Shown: positions 35,240 to 45,599, counted from the first letter of the stretch. The stretch: DNA of 62,387 bases from an uncultured Saprospiraceae bacterium (GCA_938015805.1 CALLXF010000033.1:1-62387), one strand, 5' to 3'. The notes: generated by a model not told the origin, from the sequence alone. A program made the numbers and translations.

Positions 35240-35821
35240 ATGAATTACCTTGCCCATGCTTATCTCTCTTGTAGCAACGAAAATTTGCTCATCGGAAATA
35301 TGATCACAGATCTATGCAGAAAAAAAGAATTGGAACCATTGAGTGCAGAATTCAAAGAAGGCGTTACTTTACATCGGTCGATAGATCACTTTACTGATCA
35401 CCATCCACAATGGAAAAAATCCAGAGATAAGTTTTATAAACGGCACGGAAAATATGCTTCTGTACTGACAGATTTATTTTACGATTACTACTTGATTAAA
35501 AACTGGAATAGATATTCTGGAGAGGATCTTTTTGCCTTTACGGCGAATGTATATACAATCCTTTTAAAACACTTAGATCAAATGCCAGAACGTATCAGAC
35601 CTAAAATAGAGCGAATGGTAGAAGATGATTACCTCACCACATACTCTCAGCGAGATGGTTTACAGCGATCACTAGAATGGATGGATAAGCGTACTAAGTT
35701 TCCCTCCGTGTTTAAGGAAGCGTTATTAGATTTAGATGAATATGACACTGATTTAAATAATGAATTTAATGCTTTCTTCCCCGAATTAATATCCCATGTA
35801 GATGCAATCTGTGATTGCTAG
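35240..35821 (+). CDS. acpH: Acyl carrier protein phosphodiesterase-like (AcpH)
   Basis: A 193-residue HD-like hydrolase that removes the phosphopantetheine arm from acyl carrier protein. The frame opens at a TTG at 35219, but the ATG at 35240 begins the conserved MNYLAHAYLS, so it is preferred. LLIGNMITDLCRKKELEPL, EGVTLHRSIDHFTDHHP (about 47-63, metal His and Asp) and LTDLFYDYYLIKNW are family signatures. The name rests on the E. coli enzyme; the in vivo role in Bacteroidota is less sure. It diverges from ychF across 65 bp and converges on porT. Confidence 0.88.
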   Translation: MNYLAHAYLSCSNENLLIGNMITDLCRKKELEPLSAEFKEGVTLHRSIDHFTDHHPQWKKSRDKFYKRHGKYASVLTDLFYDYYLIKNWNRYSGEDLFAFTANVYTILLKHLDQMPERIRPKIERMVEDDYLTTYSQRDGLQRSLEWMDKRTKFPSVFKEALLDLDEYDTDLNNEFNAFFPELISHVDAICDC

Positions 35822-35888
35822 TATAGTTTTTACTTTAATTCTATAAAGCAAATCTCGTCTTAAAAAAATCTATAATAATACGTTAACC

Positions 35889-36632
35889 CTATCCCTCAAA
35901 ATGAAATGAAATAGAAAATATTTCCGAGCCTAATCCTTCCAGCACTCGAGCCTCATTAAGGGCATCGTTGTAGATGAGTATATTACTGATACCTCTAGAG
36001 AATTTGATCTCTGGAGAAAAAATAAAATAAGGGAAAAAGAACTGCATACCTGCACCGACTTCTATCTGGAAATCATGAGGAGATATTTTTATTAAGGAAG
36101 CCGCCTGTCTTGCTTTACTATTACTGGACACATCATAAGAGTACTTTAATCCAGCTACCACAAAAGCCCTTTTGTCTTTATATGGCTGCGACTTAAATCT
36201 AATATGCAAAGGAAGCTCAAAGAAGACGCTTTCTATCTTTCTAAAAGATTTTATATCAGGATCAAGGGCCGAACTAAATTCTAACTGTCGCTCTGTAAAT
36301 GAGAACCCCGGCAAAACTCTAAAGTCAAAGTATTCACCGATTTTCATATTAGTGATAATATGCAAATTAAAACCGGGACCTTTTCCGCCCTCTGCTATAC
36401 TGATACTATCATTACCTATAAAATTCTTAGAATGCAAAACACGGTATCCAGAATTGTTTATGCCTAGAGTTATACCAAAGTAAAAAGGCTTTTTTTGAAA
36501 ATCAAAATAATTATAGTTACTACTAGTTCCCCCGAGCTGGGCCATACTCACATGACTACTGATACAGAGTAAAAGTAAAATTATACTCGATTTAAGGATA
36601 TACTTTATGAGGGTAGTATATGTCATTTTCAT
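35889..36632 (-). CDS. porT: Type IX secretion outer-membrane protein PorT/SprT
   Basis: A 247-residue outer-membrane beta barrel needed by the type IX secretion system. The signal peptide (ILKSSIILLLLCISSHVSMAQ) is followed by the PorT hallmark NYNYFDFQKKPFYFGITLGI (about 39-58), then barrel strands with FDFRVLPGFSFTERQLEF and ESVFFELPLHIRFKSQ (about 133-148), ending SISFHFEG. Length and motifs fit PorT/SprT rather than the wider OMP_b-brl_2 family. It is apparently a single gene; the promoter box on the minus strand at 36796 could serve it with a ~150-base leader. Confidence 0.88.
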   Translation of the reverse strand: MKMTYTTLIKYILKSSIILLLLCISSHVSMAQLGGTSSNYNYFDFQKKPFYFGITLGINNSGYRVLHSKNFIGNDSISIAEGGKGPGFNLHIITNMKIGEYFDFRVLPGFSFTERQLEFSSALDPDIKSFRKIESVFFELPLHIRFKSQPYKDKRAFVVAGLKYSYDVSSNSKARQAASLIKISPHDFQIEVGAGMQFFFPYFIFSPEIKFSRGISNILIYNDALNEARVLEGLGSEIFSISFHFEG

Positions 36633-36971
36633 GAGGTGTCTTTAAAAAATCTTTCTCATGAAAAGGATTAATATTTTATGAGAAGAGATCCATTCGCGTT
36701 AAGCTAAATACATCATTTATTAAACGGTAAAATTACTATTAAAGTATTCTACTATTTATTTACTGGAAGTGTATTACTTTTAAAATTTATAGATGCAAAG
36801 ATAATTTAATAAGATAGGTTTTATAAACTAATAGGCCTTAAAATACCCTCTACAAAGAACACATTTATATCGTTTAATTAAACCCATATTTTAAAGTATT
36901 AAATAACTAGATAAACGCCTTATTTTATGTACTTTTGCACCTTAATTTACTTATACCAGAATAATATATAA
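36633..36971. other. Divergent promoter region between porT and gyrA
   Basis: 339 bp without a gene. On the minus strand CAAAGATA at 36796-36803 reads TATCTTTG, an exact -7 box facing porT. On the plus strand TACTTTTG at 36930 serves gyrA. The rest is A+T-rich with no clear repeat or RNA gene. Confidence 0.6.
36930..36937 (+). promoter_or_regulatory. Bacteroidota -7 box for gyrA
   Basis: TACTTTTG matches TAnnTTTG exactly, 34 bp before the gyrA ATG; transcription would start near 36943. No TTTG at the -33 spacing is clear. Confidence 0.65.
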
Positions 36972-39497
36972 ATGGCTAACGATCAGAGGATTATACCGGT
37001 AAATATAGAAGATCACATGAAATCGGCTTACATCGATTATTCGATGTCCGTAATTGTGGCTAGAGCTTTACCAGATGTTAGAGATGGATTAAAACCTGTA
37101 CACAGGAGAGTCCTTTATGGAATGAGTGAGCTAGGGCTTACTAAATCTAAAGCCCATAAAAAATCAGCAAGGATAGTAGGAGAGGTTCTCGGTAAATATC
37201 ACCCGCATGGAGATACCTCAGTTTATGACTCCATGGTAAGGATGGCTCAGTATTGGTCTCTGAGATATCCACTCGTAGATGGACAAGGTAACTTTGGCTC
37301 CATGGACGGAGATAGTCCTGCCGCAATGAGATATACCGAGGCAAGGTTAGAAAAGATATCTAACGAGATCCTTACAGATATAAAGAAAGAAACCGTTGAC
37401 TTTGCCTTAAATTTTGACGACAGTCTAGAAGAACCTACAGTATTACCTACTAAATTCCCAACGCTTCTCGTAAATGGAGCATCTGGAATCGCAGTCGGAA
37501 TGGCTACTAATATGCTACCTCATAATCTAACAGAGGTTATAGATGGCACTGTTGCACTAGTCGATAACCCAGAAATGGAGATTGATGGGCTCATGGAATA
37601 TATAAAAGCTCCTGATTTTCCTACTGGTGGAACCATTTACGGTTACCAAGGGGTAAAAGAAGCATTCCATACAGGAAGAGGTAAAATAGTGGTTAGGGCT
37701 AAAGCCAATATTCAAGAATCTAAAGGCAGAGAGCAAATAATCGTTACCGAGATTCCATATCAGGTAAACAAAGCAAATCTAGTTGCAAAAATTGCTGAAC
37801 TAGTCAACTTAGAAAAAATTAACGGTATTCAAGACATCCGTGACGAATCAGATAGAAATGGTTTGCGTATTGTGGTCGACGTGAGAAAAGATGCTATTGC
37901 CAAAGTAGTACTTAGTAAGCTTTTTAAATATTCTGCATTGCAAACTTCTTACGGTGTAAATAATATAGCACTCGTAAATGGACGTCCTCAATTGCTCAAC
38001 CTTAAACAGATTTTAGAAGAGTTTATAAAGTTTAGGTTAGAAGTCATACAACGCAGAACTAAATTTGACCTTCGTAAAGCGGAGGAGCGAGCACACATCT
38101 TAGAAGGGCTGATCATAGCTGTCGATAATATCGATGAGGTCATTAGGTTGATCCGATCTTCTAAAACAGTAGACGAAGCTCAGACTAAACTGATCGCTGC
38201 GTTCGAACTGAGTGAGATACAAGCTAAGGCAATTCTGGAAATGAGACTCCAGAAATTAGTAGGTCTAGAAATGGACAAACTAAAAGCTGAGTATGACGAA
38301 CTCATGATAAAAATTGCAGATTTAAAAGATATCCTTTCTAGCGAAGCAAGACAAAGAGGTATCATCAAAACTGAATTAGGAGAGGTAAAAGAAGCTTATG
38401 GAGATGAGCGTAGAACAGATATTAGTTTTGCAGATGGGGAGATCAGTGTAGAAGATATGATTGCTAATGATGAGATGGTAATTACCATTTCTAAACTAGG
38501 TTATATCAAGCGTACAAAAGCTTCAGAATATAAAGCTCAGGGTAGAGGTGGAACTGGATCAAGAGGAGCTAAGACTAGAGATGAAGATTTTGTAGAACAC
38601 ATGGTTATCGCTAAGAATCATAATTATGTGTTGCTATTTACTGAGCTAGGTAGATGTTTCTGGATGAGAGCCTACGAAATTCCAGAGGCCACTAAAACAT
38701 CGCAAGGTAGAGTAATTCAAAATCTGATCAATATGCCTAAAGAAGATAATATCAAAGGCTATATAATTATAGAAGATCTTACAGATGAGGAATTCCAAAA
38801 GAACAATTACATATTCTTCTGTACTAAAAAAGGACTAGTCAAAAAGACTTCCGTTGAAAAATTCTCAAGACCTCGTACAAACGGTATCAACGCGATAACA
38901 ATTAACGAAGGAGACGAACTAATGGAAGTAAAACTGACAGATGGCAATTCGGAAATTCTTATTGCTAACAGAAATGGTAGAGCTATCCGATTTGAAGAAT
39001 CTAAAGTTAGAGCTATGGGAAGGTCAGCTGCAGGAGTTAGAGGAATCGCTTTAGATGATGAAAATGATTATGTAGTAGGAGCCATTGTACGTACTAAAGA
39101 TAATTGGGATGATAACATCTTTGTTTGCTCAGAAAACGGACTCGGTAAACGATCAGATGTAGAAGAATATAGACTGACTAATAGAGGTGGTAAAGGAGTA
39201 CGTACAATGAACGTATCAGAAAAAACAGGAAAAGTACTAACCATAAAAGCAGTCTCTGATGAAGATGATTTAATTATTACAACTAAAGGAGGAATTATGA
39301 TTAGGTCTGGAGTGTCTGATCTAAGACTCATGGGAAGAGCGACTCAAGGTGTAAAAGTCATTAACCTTAAAAAAGGAGACTCGTTATCTGATGTAGCTGT
39401 GATTCGAAAATCAGAAGAAGAAATTCCTGAAGAGGGAGTAGAAAATACAGGAAACGAAACAGAAAGTAATATTAAGGGTTCAGGAGAGGAAGAATAA
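36972..39497 (+). CDS. gyrA: DNA gyrase subunit A
   Basis: The DNA-cutting subunit of gyrase, acting with GyrB to add negative supercoils. The N-terminal domain has [20 protein letters not shown], the quinolone region [17 protein letters not shown] (E. coli Ser83 corresponds to Thr82 here, Asp87 to Asp86) and the catalytic Tyr121 in MRYTEARL. The C-terminal pinwheel follows, with the GyrA box present as QGRGGTG at about 526, which separates it from ParC. The acidic tail (about 810-841) is usual. The length of 841 residues fits. A TPR protein follows by 114 bp. Confidence 0.98.
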   Translation: MANDQRIIPVNIEDHMKSAYIDYSMSVIVARALPDVRDGLKPVHRRVLYGMSELGLTKSKAHKKSARIVGEVLGKYHPHGDTSVYDSMVRMAQYWSLRYPLVDGQGNFGSMDGDSPAAMRYTEARLEKISNEILTDIKKETVDFALNFDDSLEEPTVLPTKFPTLLVNGASGIAVGMATNMLPHNLTEVIDGTVALVDNPEMEIDGLMEYIKAPDFPTGGTIYGYQGVKEAFHTGRGKIVVRAKANIQESKGREQIIVTEIPYQVNKANLVAKIAELVNLEKINGIQDIRDESDRNGLRIVVDVRKDAIAKVVLSKLFKYSALQTSYGVNNIALVNGRPQLLNLKQILEEFIKFRLEVIQRRTKFDLRKAEERAHILEGLIIAVDNIDEVIRLIRSSKTVDEAQTKLIAAFELSEIQAKAILEMRLQKLVGLEMDKLKAEYDELMIKIADLKDILSSEARQRGIIKTELGEVKEAYGDERRTDISFADGEISVEDMIANDEMVITISKLGYIKRTKASEYKAQGRGGTGSRGAKTRDEDFVEHMVIAKNHNYVLLFTELGRCFWMRAYEIPEATKTSQGRVIQNLINMPKEDNIKGYIIIEDLTDEEFQKNNYIFFCTKKGLVKKTSVEKFSRPRTNGINAITINEGDELMEVKLTDGNSEILIANRNGRAIRFEESKVRAMGRSAAGVRGIALDDENDYVVGAIVRTKDNWDDNIFVCSENGLGKRSDVEEYRLTNRGGKGVRTMNVSEKTGKVLTIKAVSDEDDLIITTKGGIMIRSGVSDLRLMGRATQGVKVINLKKGDSLSDVAVIRKSEEEIPEEGVENTGNETESNIKGSGEEE

Positions 39498-39611
39498 TAT
39501 TATTTTTATTAACACTTTGGCAACATTTTTTCAGGTTGTTAAGCGTCTTATTAATGCAAAATCAATTTTTTAAAGTGAGTAATATTCACATAATAGTAAA
39601 CAAATAATCAG

Positions 39612-40838
39612 ATGAAAAAAGGACTTATCTTATTCCTTAGTTTTTTTCTAGTTTCTGCTGGATTACAAGCACAAGCCTACAAGAAACAGCTAAAAAATCT
39701 AGGTAAAAGCGTAGCTAAATACAATAAGGATCCAGAAAAAAATGCAGGAAAAATCGATGAAGCTATGACGCTTCTAGATGAAGTAATGGCCATGGATGGA
39801 GCCAAATCAGATCCAAAAGTATTAAATGCAAAAGGAAAATTATACAGTAGTATAATTAATACACAAATCATCGGTAATCTAACTGATCCTACCAAAACAT
39901 TGACAAATCCAGATGCTGCAATTATGGCTTATAATGCATTTACAGATGCAATGAGCAATGCAGGAGATGATAAAGGAGCTAAAAAAGATGCCTTAAAAGG
40001 TTTAACTGATATACAAAGACATTTGGATAATGTTGGAATCATTCATTATAATGCAAAAGATTATAAAAATAGTTTTGCAAATTTCTCTAAAGTAATAGCC
40101 TTACATGATGCATTACCTGCTAATGGTGGGAAAAGTATGATGGCAGATGATGTTGCATTAGAAGATAAACTTTATATCACAGCGGCAGTAGGTTTATACG
40201 GAGAGGAGCTAGAAGCAGCTACCCCTTATTTTGAAAAGCTTTACGCCATGGATACTAATGAGGCATTAGTTTATGAAGGTTTGTACAAAATCAAAAATGA
40301 TGTTAAGTATTTAGATGAGGGTAGAACTAAATTTCCATCTGACAAAGGTTTGTTATTTGCAAAAATAAATCACGAACTCGCAGCAGGAAATCTTGATGCG
40401 GCTAAAACTAGTCTAGAAGCAGCAATAAAAGAAGATCCAGAAAATGTAACAGTATATGTTACTGCAGGAAGTGTAGCTGAGAAAATCGGTGATAAAGAAG
40501 CAGCTTTAAAATACTATAACCAAGGCCTTGAAATAGATCCTGAAAATTTTGATGCGACCTATAGCATCGGTGCAATGCATTATAACGAGGCGGCTGCAAT
40601 GACAGAGGATATTAACAAGTATGCAAACGATTTTTCTAAAGCCGGAACAGCAAAATACAATGAGCTAAAGAAGACTATGGATTCTAAATTTGATGTAGCT
40701 CTTCCGTTCTTTTTAAAAGCAGAAGGTTTAAACGCAAAAGATTTAAACACACTTATTGCTCTTAAAGAAATTTACGCTAGGAAAAACGATATGACTAAAG
40801 CAGGAGAGTATAAAACAAAAATCGAAGCTGCTCAGTAA
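39612..40838 (+). CDS. Secreted TPR-repeat protein downstream of gyrA
   Basis: A 408-residue exported protein: signal peptide MKKGLILFLSFFLVSAG ending LQAQAY. The mature part is helical and Lys/Ala/Asp-rich with tetratricopeptide-like repeats, clearest near 143-165 (IHYNAKDYKNSFANFSKVI), 260-275 (GNLDAAKTSLEAAIKED) and 280-320 (AEKIGDKEAALKYYNQG, GLEIDPENFDATYSIGAMHY). TPRs bind proteins, so a periplasmic scaffold role is likely, but the partner is unknown. Placement after gyrA appears in many Bacteroidota. A strong terminator follows. Confidence 0.85.
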   Translation: MKKGLILFLSFFLVSAGLQAQAYKKQLKNLGKSVAKYNKDPEKNAGKIDEAMTLLDEVMAMDGAKSDPKVLNAKGKLYSSIINTQIIGNLTDPTKTLTNPDAAIMAYNAFTDAMSNAGDDKGAKKDALKGLTDIQRHLDNVGIIHYNAKDYKNSFANFSKVIALHDALPANGGKSMMADDVALEDKLYITAAVGLYGEELEAATPYFEKLYAMDTNEALVYEGLYKIKNDVKYLDEGRTKFPSDKGLLFAKINHELAAGNLDAAKTSLEAAIKEDPENVTVYVTAGSVAEKIGDKEAALKYYNQGLEIDPENFDATYSIGAMHYNEAAAMTEDINKYANDFSKAGTAKYNELKKTMDSKFDVALPFFLKAEGLNAKDLNTLIALKEIYARKNDMTKAGEYKTKIEAAQ

Positions 40839-40860
40839 GCTAGAGATACAAAAAAAATCT

Positions 40861-40894
40861 AAAGGCGGTACATCTATTTGTGCTGCCTTTTTTT
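40861..40894 (+). terminator. Intrinsic terminator after TPR gene
   Basis: A 12-bp stem joins 40861-40872 with 40879-40890, with two G-U pairs and a 6-base loop, followed by T7. Confidence 0.88.
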
Positions 40895-40954
40895 ATTTGA
40901 GAAACCTTAGCTATATCTATCTCAGACAGCTATCTAAAAAATAGGTTACACCAA

Positions 40955-42076
40955 CTAAAAACTAATTTTATTGTGATATAATTTTTCAGAATACTCGGAC
41001 CAGCCTCTGACTTGTTTTGCAAACTGACTAAATGACTCGTACACCTTTTTACTCATAGGATTATCCGCAATAATTTCCTCTAAGGTTTCATCCATTTTTC
41101 CTCTAAGTAAGTCCAGAACATCTTGCGGAAATAATTTAAATTCTACCTGACTTTCCCTTTTAATTTTGTCAAGATAGATGTTATTTTTTGCTTCAAATTC
41201 ATGGAAACCCCAGAGATGTAAAGAATGAGCGGCATGCTCTATTATTTTCTGCATGTCTAGAGGCAAGGCATTATACATTTGCTTGTTAACAACTAGTTCT
41301 AATACCGATCCTGGCTCATGCCATCCTGGAGCATAATAATATTTAGCGATCTTATATAATCCCAGTAGGTAATCATGATAAGGACCAACCCACTCCGTAG
41401 CATCGATAACTCCTCGCTCTAGCGAAGTGTATAATTCTCCACCAGAAACTAATACCGCCGCTCCTCCTGCTTTTTCTAATACTTTACCACCCAGACCAGG
41501 GATACGCATTTTTAAGCCTTTGATATCCTCCGGCGAATTAATTTCTTTGTTAAACCAGCCTCCCATCTGTACACCTGAGTTACCGCCTAAAAACGGAACC
41601 AAATCAAAGCGATCGTAGACCTCTCTCCATAACTCATAACCTCCACCGTTTAAGATCCAAGCATGCATCTGCTGTGCATTCATACCAAAAGGAATAGAAG
41701 CAAAAAATTGCGTAGCCGTATCTTTACCTGCCCAGTAATAGGAAGCCCCATGATACATCTCAGCAGCTCCTACACGAGTAGCTTCAAAAGATTCTAAGGC
41801 AGGAACCAGTTCTCCACTACCATACACTTTTATTTCCATCCGACCACCACTCATCTCTGACACCATCTGAGCAAATCGTGTACATCCCTCTCCGAAAACA
41901 GGGAAATTAGGAGGCCATGTCGTGACCATCCTCCAGCGATATTTTTTATTAGTAATGATATTAGGTGTAACTATCTTTTTCTCCTCACCAGACGTACAAG
42001 ATGATAATAGCAATGAAGCAGAACCAGTTAATAAGGCTGTTTTCTGTATAAATTTTTTTCTTGATAATTTTTTCAT
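40955..42076 (-). CDS. TRAP-type transporter substrate-binding lipoprotein (DctP family)
   Basis: A 373-residue solute-binding protein of the DctP/TakP family; the ATG at 42076 (MKKLSRKKFIQKTALL) is preferred over one 6 bp upstream. The leader carries SRKKF, close to a Tat motif, and then the lipobox LLLSSC, so a folded lipoprotein may be exported by Tat. Domain motifs: YRWRMVTTWPPNFPVFGEG at about 46-64, the ligand-binding RIPGLGGKVLEKAGG at about 190 and ATEWVGPYHDYLLGL at about 227, which resembles TakP-type binders of 2-oxo acids. No DctQ/DctM membrane subunit is nearby, so partners must be elsewhere. Confidence 0.88.
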   Translation of the reverse strand: MKKLSRKKFIQKTALLTGSASLLLSSCTSGEEKKIVTPNIITNKKYRWRMVTTWPPNFPVFGEGCTRFAQMVSEMSGGRMEIKVYGSGELVPALESFEATRVGAAEMYHGASYYWAGKDTATQFFASIPFGMNAQQMHAWILNGGGYELWREVYDRFDLVPFLGGNSGVQMGGWFNKEINSPEDIKGLKMRIPGLGGKVLEKAGGAAVLVSGGELYTSLERGVIDATEWVGPYHDYLLGLYKIAKYYYAPGWHEPGSVLELVVNKQMYNALPLDMQKIIEHAAHSLHLWGFHEFEAKNNIYLDKIKRESQVEFKLFPQDVLDLLRGKMDETLEEIIADNPMSKKVYESFSQFAKQVRGWSEYSEKLYHNKISF

Positions 42077-42183
42077 TATCAAGGTAAGTTAGAAAACCAA
42101 ACGAAATTATTTTAATAATCACAGGTTCTTAATTTATAGAGTTTTACTTTTATGCTTATAACCATCTTTTAAATACTATCCGT

Positions 42184-44727
42184 ATGAAATCTAATTCACT
42201 ACTTCTTTTTCTCATATTATCTATTATTTTTTTTACTTGGTCTTGTACAACTGAGGAGGATCAGTACAAAGTACCTGGAGCATATAAAGCTATGGACATG
42301 CTGAGTAAAGCTCGAGCTTATCCTGAACAAGATATTCCTGCGGCTGGTTATCAAAGAGCATATGAGTACAACAAAATTGCTTTTAAAACTAATGTTACAA
42401 AAGCACCAGTCGAACCATGGGATGCCATGGGACCGCTTAACACATCTGGACGTTGTTTAGCTCTAGCAGTTAATCCGCAGTCCGATTCTACAATATATAT
42501 GGGATCTGCCAGTGGAGGCTTGTGGAGAAGTAGAAAACTAGGTGACGATATATCATGGGAGTATATGGAAACGGGACATAATGTACTCGGAGTAAGTAGT
42601 ATAGCTTTCGCCAATGGAGACAGTACACAGATGTATATAGGTACTGGAGAAGTTTATAATTACGAAGTCACAGGAAATGATGGAGCATATAGAGCCACGA
42701 GGGGCAGCTATGGAGTCGGAATATTAAAATCCACTGACGGAGGTTTAACATGGAGTAAATCTTTAGACTGGTCATATCAAAATCAAAAAGGTGTCCAAGC
42801 CATCCAAGTAGATCAAAACGATCCCACTAAAGTTTATGCAGCCACTACTGATGGAATTTATCGTTCCCTAAATAGTGGCGATGACTGGGAATTAGTATTG
42901 TCTGTTATTATGGCCACAGATGTTGAAGTAAATGGAAATAATATTGTAGCATCAGCGGGTAATTTTGGAACAGTAGGAAAAGGTATTTATACCTCAGTAG
43001 ATGGAGGTGATAACTGGTCTCTAAACACCGATCCAGATCTACCGACTACCTTTCAAGGCAAAATAGAATTAGACGCCTCTCTTTCTAATCCTAATATTAT
43101 TTATGCAAGTATAGGAAATGGATTTTGGTTTGATGATGGAGCTACATGGCTATGCCGCTCAGATGATAATGGACAGACTTGGGTTTTAAAAAATACAGAG
43201 GACTACTCTAGATTCCAAGGATGGTTTGCTCATGATATCGGTGTACACCCGACTGATCCTGATATCGTAATTCCTGTCGGAATCAATATTTGGAAAAGTA
43301 CCCAAGCTGGAGAAAATTTATCTTTTCAGGCTAATGGGGGAGTAACATTAGGCACACCAGCTATAGGAGTTCCTGACGGACCTCCTGATTATTCTCACTC
43401 AGATCATCATGTCGTAATGTTCCACCCGACTATAGAAGATCTTATCTTGTTTGGAAATGATGGTGGATTATTTAAAAGTAATGACGGCGGTGATACCTTC
43501 CAAAGTGCAAACGGAGGGTTACAAACGACTCAGTTCTATAATGGATTTTCTGTTTCTCACCAGAACCCAGATCTTGCAATGGGAGGCCTTCAGGATAACA
43601 GTACTGCCATACACAGAGGTGATGGTGTATGGCAAAGAGCAATAGGAGGGGATGGTTCATGGACAGGAATTAATTTTGATAATGATAACATCATGTATGG
43701 TTCCTCTCAAAATCTTAGAGTTTCTAGATCGACAAATAATGGAAGTTCTTTTAATAATATATTCTCATCTGGTGGAGATCCGGCGATATTCATAGCACCT
43801 TATCAGATCTCGGAAATAAATCCTGATGTTATTTATGCTGGAGCCACTTCTATGTATAGATCTAGTAATCAAGGAAATAATTGGACTTCTTTAAATTCAG
43901 GCGTTCCTTTAAATGGTGATCCGATATATTCGATGGCGATTTCTCCTAATAATGATGATATCGTATATGCTGCAACAGCACCTTTTGATACGGAGTCTAC
44001 ATTATTTATGACTATAGATGCTGGAGCTACTTGGACAGACATTACCGGTAACTTACCTGACAGATATATAAATGATATTTATGCCGATCCGGCTACTGAC
44101 GGTAAGTTATATGTGGTACTTAATGGTTTTGGTTCTGGACATGTATATCTGTCGGAAGATTACGGTACAACATGGACAGATATTACTAACGGACTTCCAG
44201 ATGTACCGACTAATGCGATTATGGTAGATCCCGCATTCCCGTCTCATCTTTATGTAGGGAATGACCTAGGAGTATATTATTCCGTAGATGCTGGAAATAC
44301 ATGGGATGATTTTACTGAAGGTCTTTACGGATCTGTAATCGCAATGGATTTAGAGTATTCTCCGGAGGACAGAAAAATATGGGTAGCTACACATGGAAAT
44401 GGTACATTTAGAAGAGACTTAGTAGGGGAGATATCTAATGTGCAACAGGACTGGGCTTTCGCCAATAATTATCTACACATTTATCCCAATCCTGCAAGAT
44501 TAGGAGCATCTGTAAACCTAGAATTAGAAATTTTAAAACCTGGAAACTATTCTTTACAAATTATTGCTATAAATGGACAAGTACTACTCCATAAGCAAGA
44601 AAATTTAGTTCTAGGATTTAACAATATAGATTTATCATTATCAAATATTAAACAAGTAGGATCTTACTACCTAAAAATAGAAGGTCCTCAAAACCAACAA
44701 ATAATTAAAAACATAATCATCCAATAA
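42184..44727 (+). CDS. Sortilin/BNR-type surface protein with lipobox and T9SS type A domain
   Basis: An 847-residue exported protein. Its signal peptide ends in a lipobox-like FFTWSC (Cys21), which is unusual since T9SS substrates normally have a type I signal peptide. The mature region is a long propeller with Asp-box-like strands (KSTDGGLTWSK, SLNSGDDWELV, SVDGGDNWSL, KSNDGGDTFQSANGG, SSNQGNNWTSL, SVDAGNTWDDF), like VPS10/BNR proteins and the 26301-28874 product. GSASGGLWRSRKLGDD is a recurrent start of this family. A type A sorting domain begins at LHIYPNPARLGASVNLELE (about 764). Function unknown. The MazG-like gene follows by 19 bp. Confidence 0.85.
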   Translation: MKSNSLLLFLILSIIFFTWSCTTEEDQYKVPGAYKAMDMLSKARAYPEQDIPAAGYQRAYEYNKIAFKTNVTKAPVEPWDAMGPLNTSGRCLALAVNPQSDSTIYMGSASGGLWRSRKLGDDISWEYMETGHNVLGVSSIAFANGDSTQMYIGTGEVYNYEVTGNDGAYRATRGSYGVGILKSTDGGLTWSKSLDWSYQNQKGVQAIQVDQNDPTKVYAATTDGIYRSLNSGDDWELVLSVIMATDVEVNGNNIVASAGNFGTVGKGIYTSVDGGDNWSLNTDPDLPTTFQGKIELDASLSNPNIIYASIGNGFWFDDGATWLCRSDDNGQTWVLKNTEDYSRFQGWFAHDIGVHPTDPDIVIPVGINIWKSTQAGENLSFQANGGVTLGTPAIGVPDGPPDYSHSDHHVVMFHPTIEDLILFGNDGGLFKSNDGGDTFQSANGGLQTTQFYNGFSVSHQNPDLAMGGLQDNSTAIHRGDGVWQRAIGGDGSWTGINFDNDNIMYGSSQNLRVSRSTNNGSSFNNIFSSGGDPAIFIAPYQISEINPDVIYAGATSMYRSSNQGNNWTSLNSGVPLNGDPIYSMAISPNNDDIVYAATAPFDTESTLFMTIDAGATWTDITGNLPDRYINDIYADPATDGKLYVVLNGFGSGHVYLSEDYGTTWTDITNGLPDVPTNAIMVDPAFPSHLYVGNDLGVYYSVDAGNTWDDFTEGLYGSVIAMDLEYSPEDRKIWVATHGNGTFRRDLVGEISNVQQDWAFANNYLHIYPNPARLGASVNLELEILKPGNYSLQIIAINGQVLLHKQENLVLGFNNIDLSLSNIKQVGSYYLKIEGPQNQQIIKNIIIQ
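42604..42615 (-). repeat. 13-mer ATTGGCGRAAGCC, copy 3 (12 of 13)
   Basis: GCTTTCGCCAAT on the plus strand, inside the sortilin-like gene at 42184; the outer G is A here. Confidence 0.75.
44454..44466 (-). repeat. 13-mer ATTGGCGRAAGCC, copy 4
   Basis: GGCTTTCGCCAAT on the plus strand, inside the same gene, just before its sorting domain. Confidence 0.8.
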
Positions 44728-44746
44728 TCTTATAACCAAATATCAA

Positions 44747-45223
44747 ATGTCTAAAAAATTTAACGAACCACAAGCGTTAACCAGTGTAGCTGCTTTTCAT
44801 GATACTTTTAGTTTACCTATTTTGGATGAACCGGTTATTCCCTCTAAAGAGAGATGTGATCTTAGAGTAAATCTGATCGATGAGGAACTCCGCGAACTAA
44901 AAGAAGCCATTGAAGCAAACGATCTTGTAGAAGTAGCTGATGCCTTATGCGATATACAATATGTATTATCGGGAGCAATCTTAGAATTTGGGTTGGGTGA
45001 TAAATTTAAAACTCTATTTGATGAAGTACAGCGATCTAACATGAGTAAAACCTGTAAAACTATGGAAGAAGCAGAAGCTACTCAGGCTCATTACAAATCT
45101 ACAAAAAATACAGAATCGCATATCGTTGAAAAAAACGGAGAGTATCTAGTGTATAGAAACGAAGACAAAAAAGTACTTAAATCCGTAAAATACTCTCCAG
45201 CGGATATTGCAGGGATGATCTAA
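44747..45223 (+). CDS. MazG-like nucleoside triphosphate pyrophosphohydrolase
   Basis: A 158-residue all-helical NTP-PPase that splits NTPs to NMP and pyrophosphate, probably for clearing non-canonical nucleotides. The metal-binding motif is clear: IDEELRELKEAIE (Glu46, Glu47, Glu50) followed by VEVADALCDI (Glu62, Asp65, also Asp69). The C-terminal 50 residues (HIVEKNGEYLVYRNEDKKV, KYSPADIAG) resemble phage and Bacteroidota HisE/MazG-like proteins with a short beta tail. The exact substrate is open. Confidence 0.85.
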   Translation: MSKKFNEPQALTSVAAFHDTFSLPILDEPVIPSKERCDLRVNLIDEELRELKEAIEANDLVEVADALCDIQYVLSGAILEFGLGDKFKTLFDEVQRSNMSKTCKTMEEAEATQAHYKSTKNTESHIVEKNGEYLVYRNEDKKVLKSVKYSPADIAGMI

Positions 45224-45599
45224 TTTCTAGTAGATAATTATCACTTGGAAATAGTATACTTTCTTTAAAACAAGGATACAGAAAAATACTTCGGTTATAA
45301 ATCATAGTAGTCTTAAGCGATTTTAGAAAACTTATCGAGGCTATCGAATGGAGAGATGAAAATTCCTCTGAGTAAATGCTTTTTCTGTTATTTCGATTTA
45401 TTTTGCTAAGTCAAGTGATCAAGATCCTAAACGCTCAAACAAATAGAGAAGTTAAAAACAAGGTATATTAAGAAGAATAGTAAAAAAAACGCGGTTACTC
45501 CATTATAAAAAACTGATTACAATAAAAAAGGCCTGCTTAAAACTTTATTTAAGCAGGCGGCTCCCATTTACGAATAAAAATACTTCTTTATATTAATCC
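45224..45599. other. Intergenic region, 376 bp, terminator only
   Basis: Lies between convergent genes. Apart from the minus-strand terminator at 45525-45558, no RNA gene, repeat or plausible open frame was found. Confidence 0.6.
45525..45558 (-). terminator. Terminator of the sigma-factor operon
   Basis: GCCTGCTTAAA (45531-45541) and TTTAAGCAGGC (45548-45558) form a perfect 11-bp stem with a 6-base loop. On the minus strand a T-run follows at 45530-45525. It lies 42 bp after the lipoprotein stop at 45600. Confidence 0.9.

Noticed and set aside
36972-39497. ParC rather than GyrA
   Set aside because: The QGRGGTG box, length and acidic tail fit GyrA.
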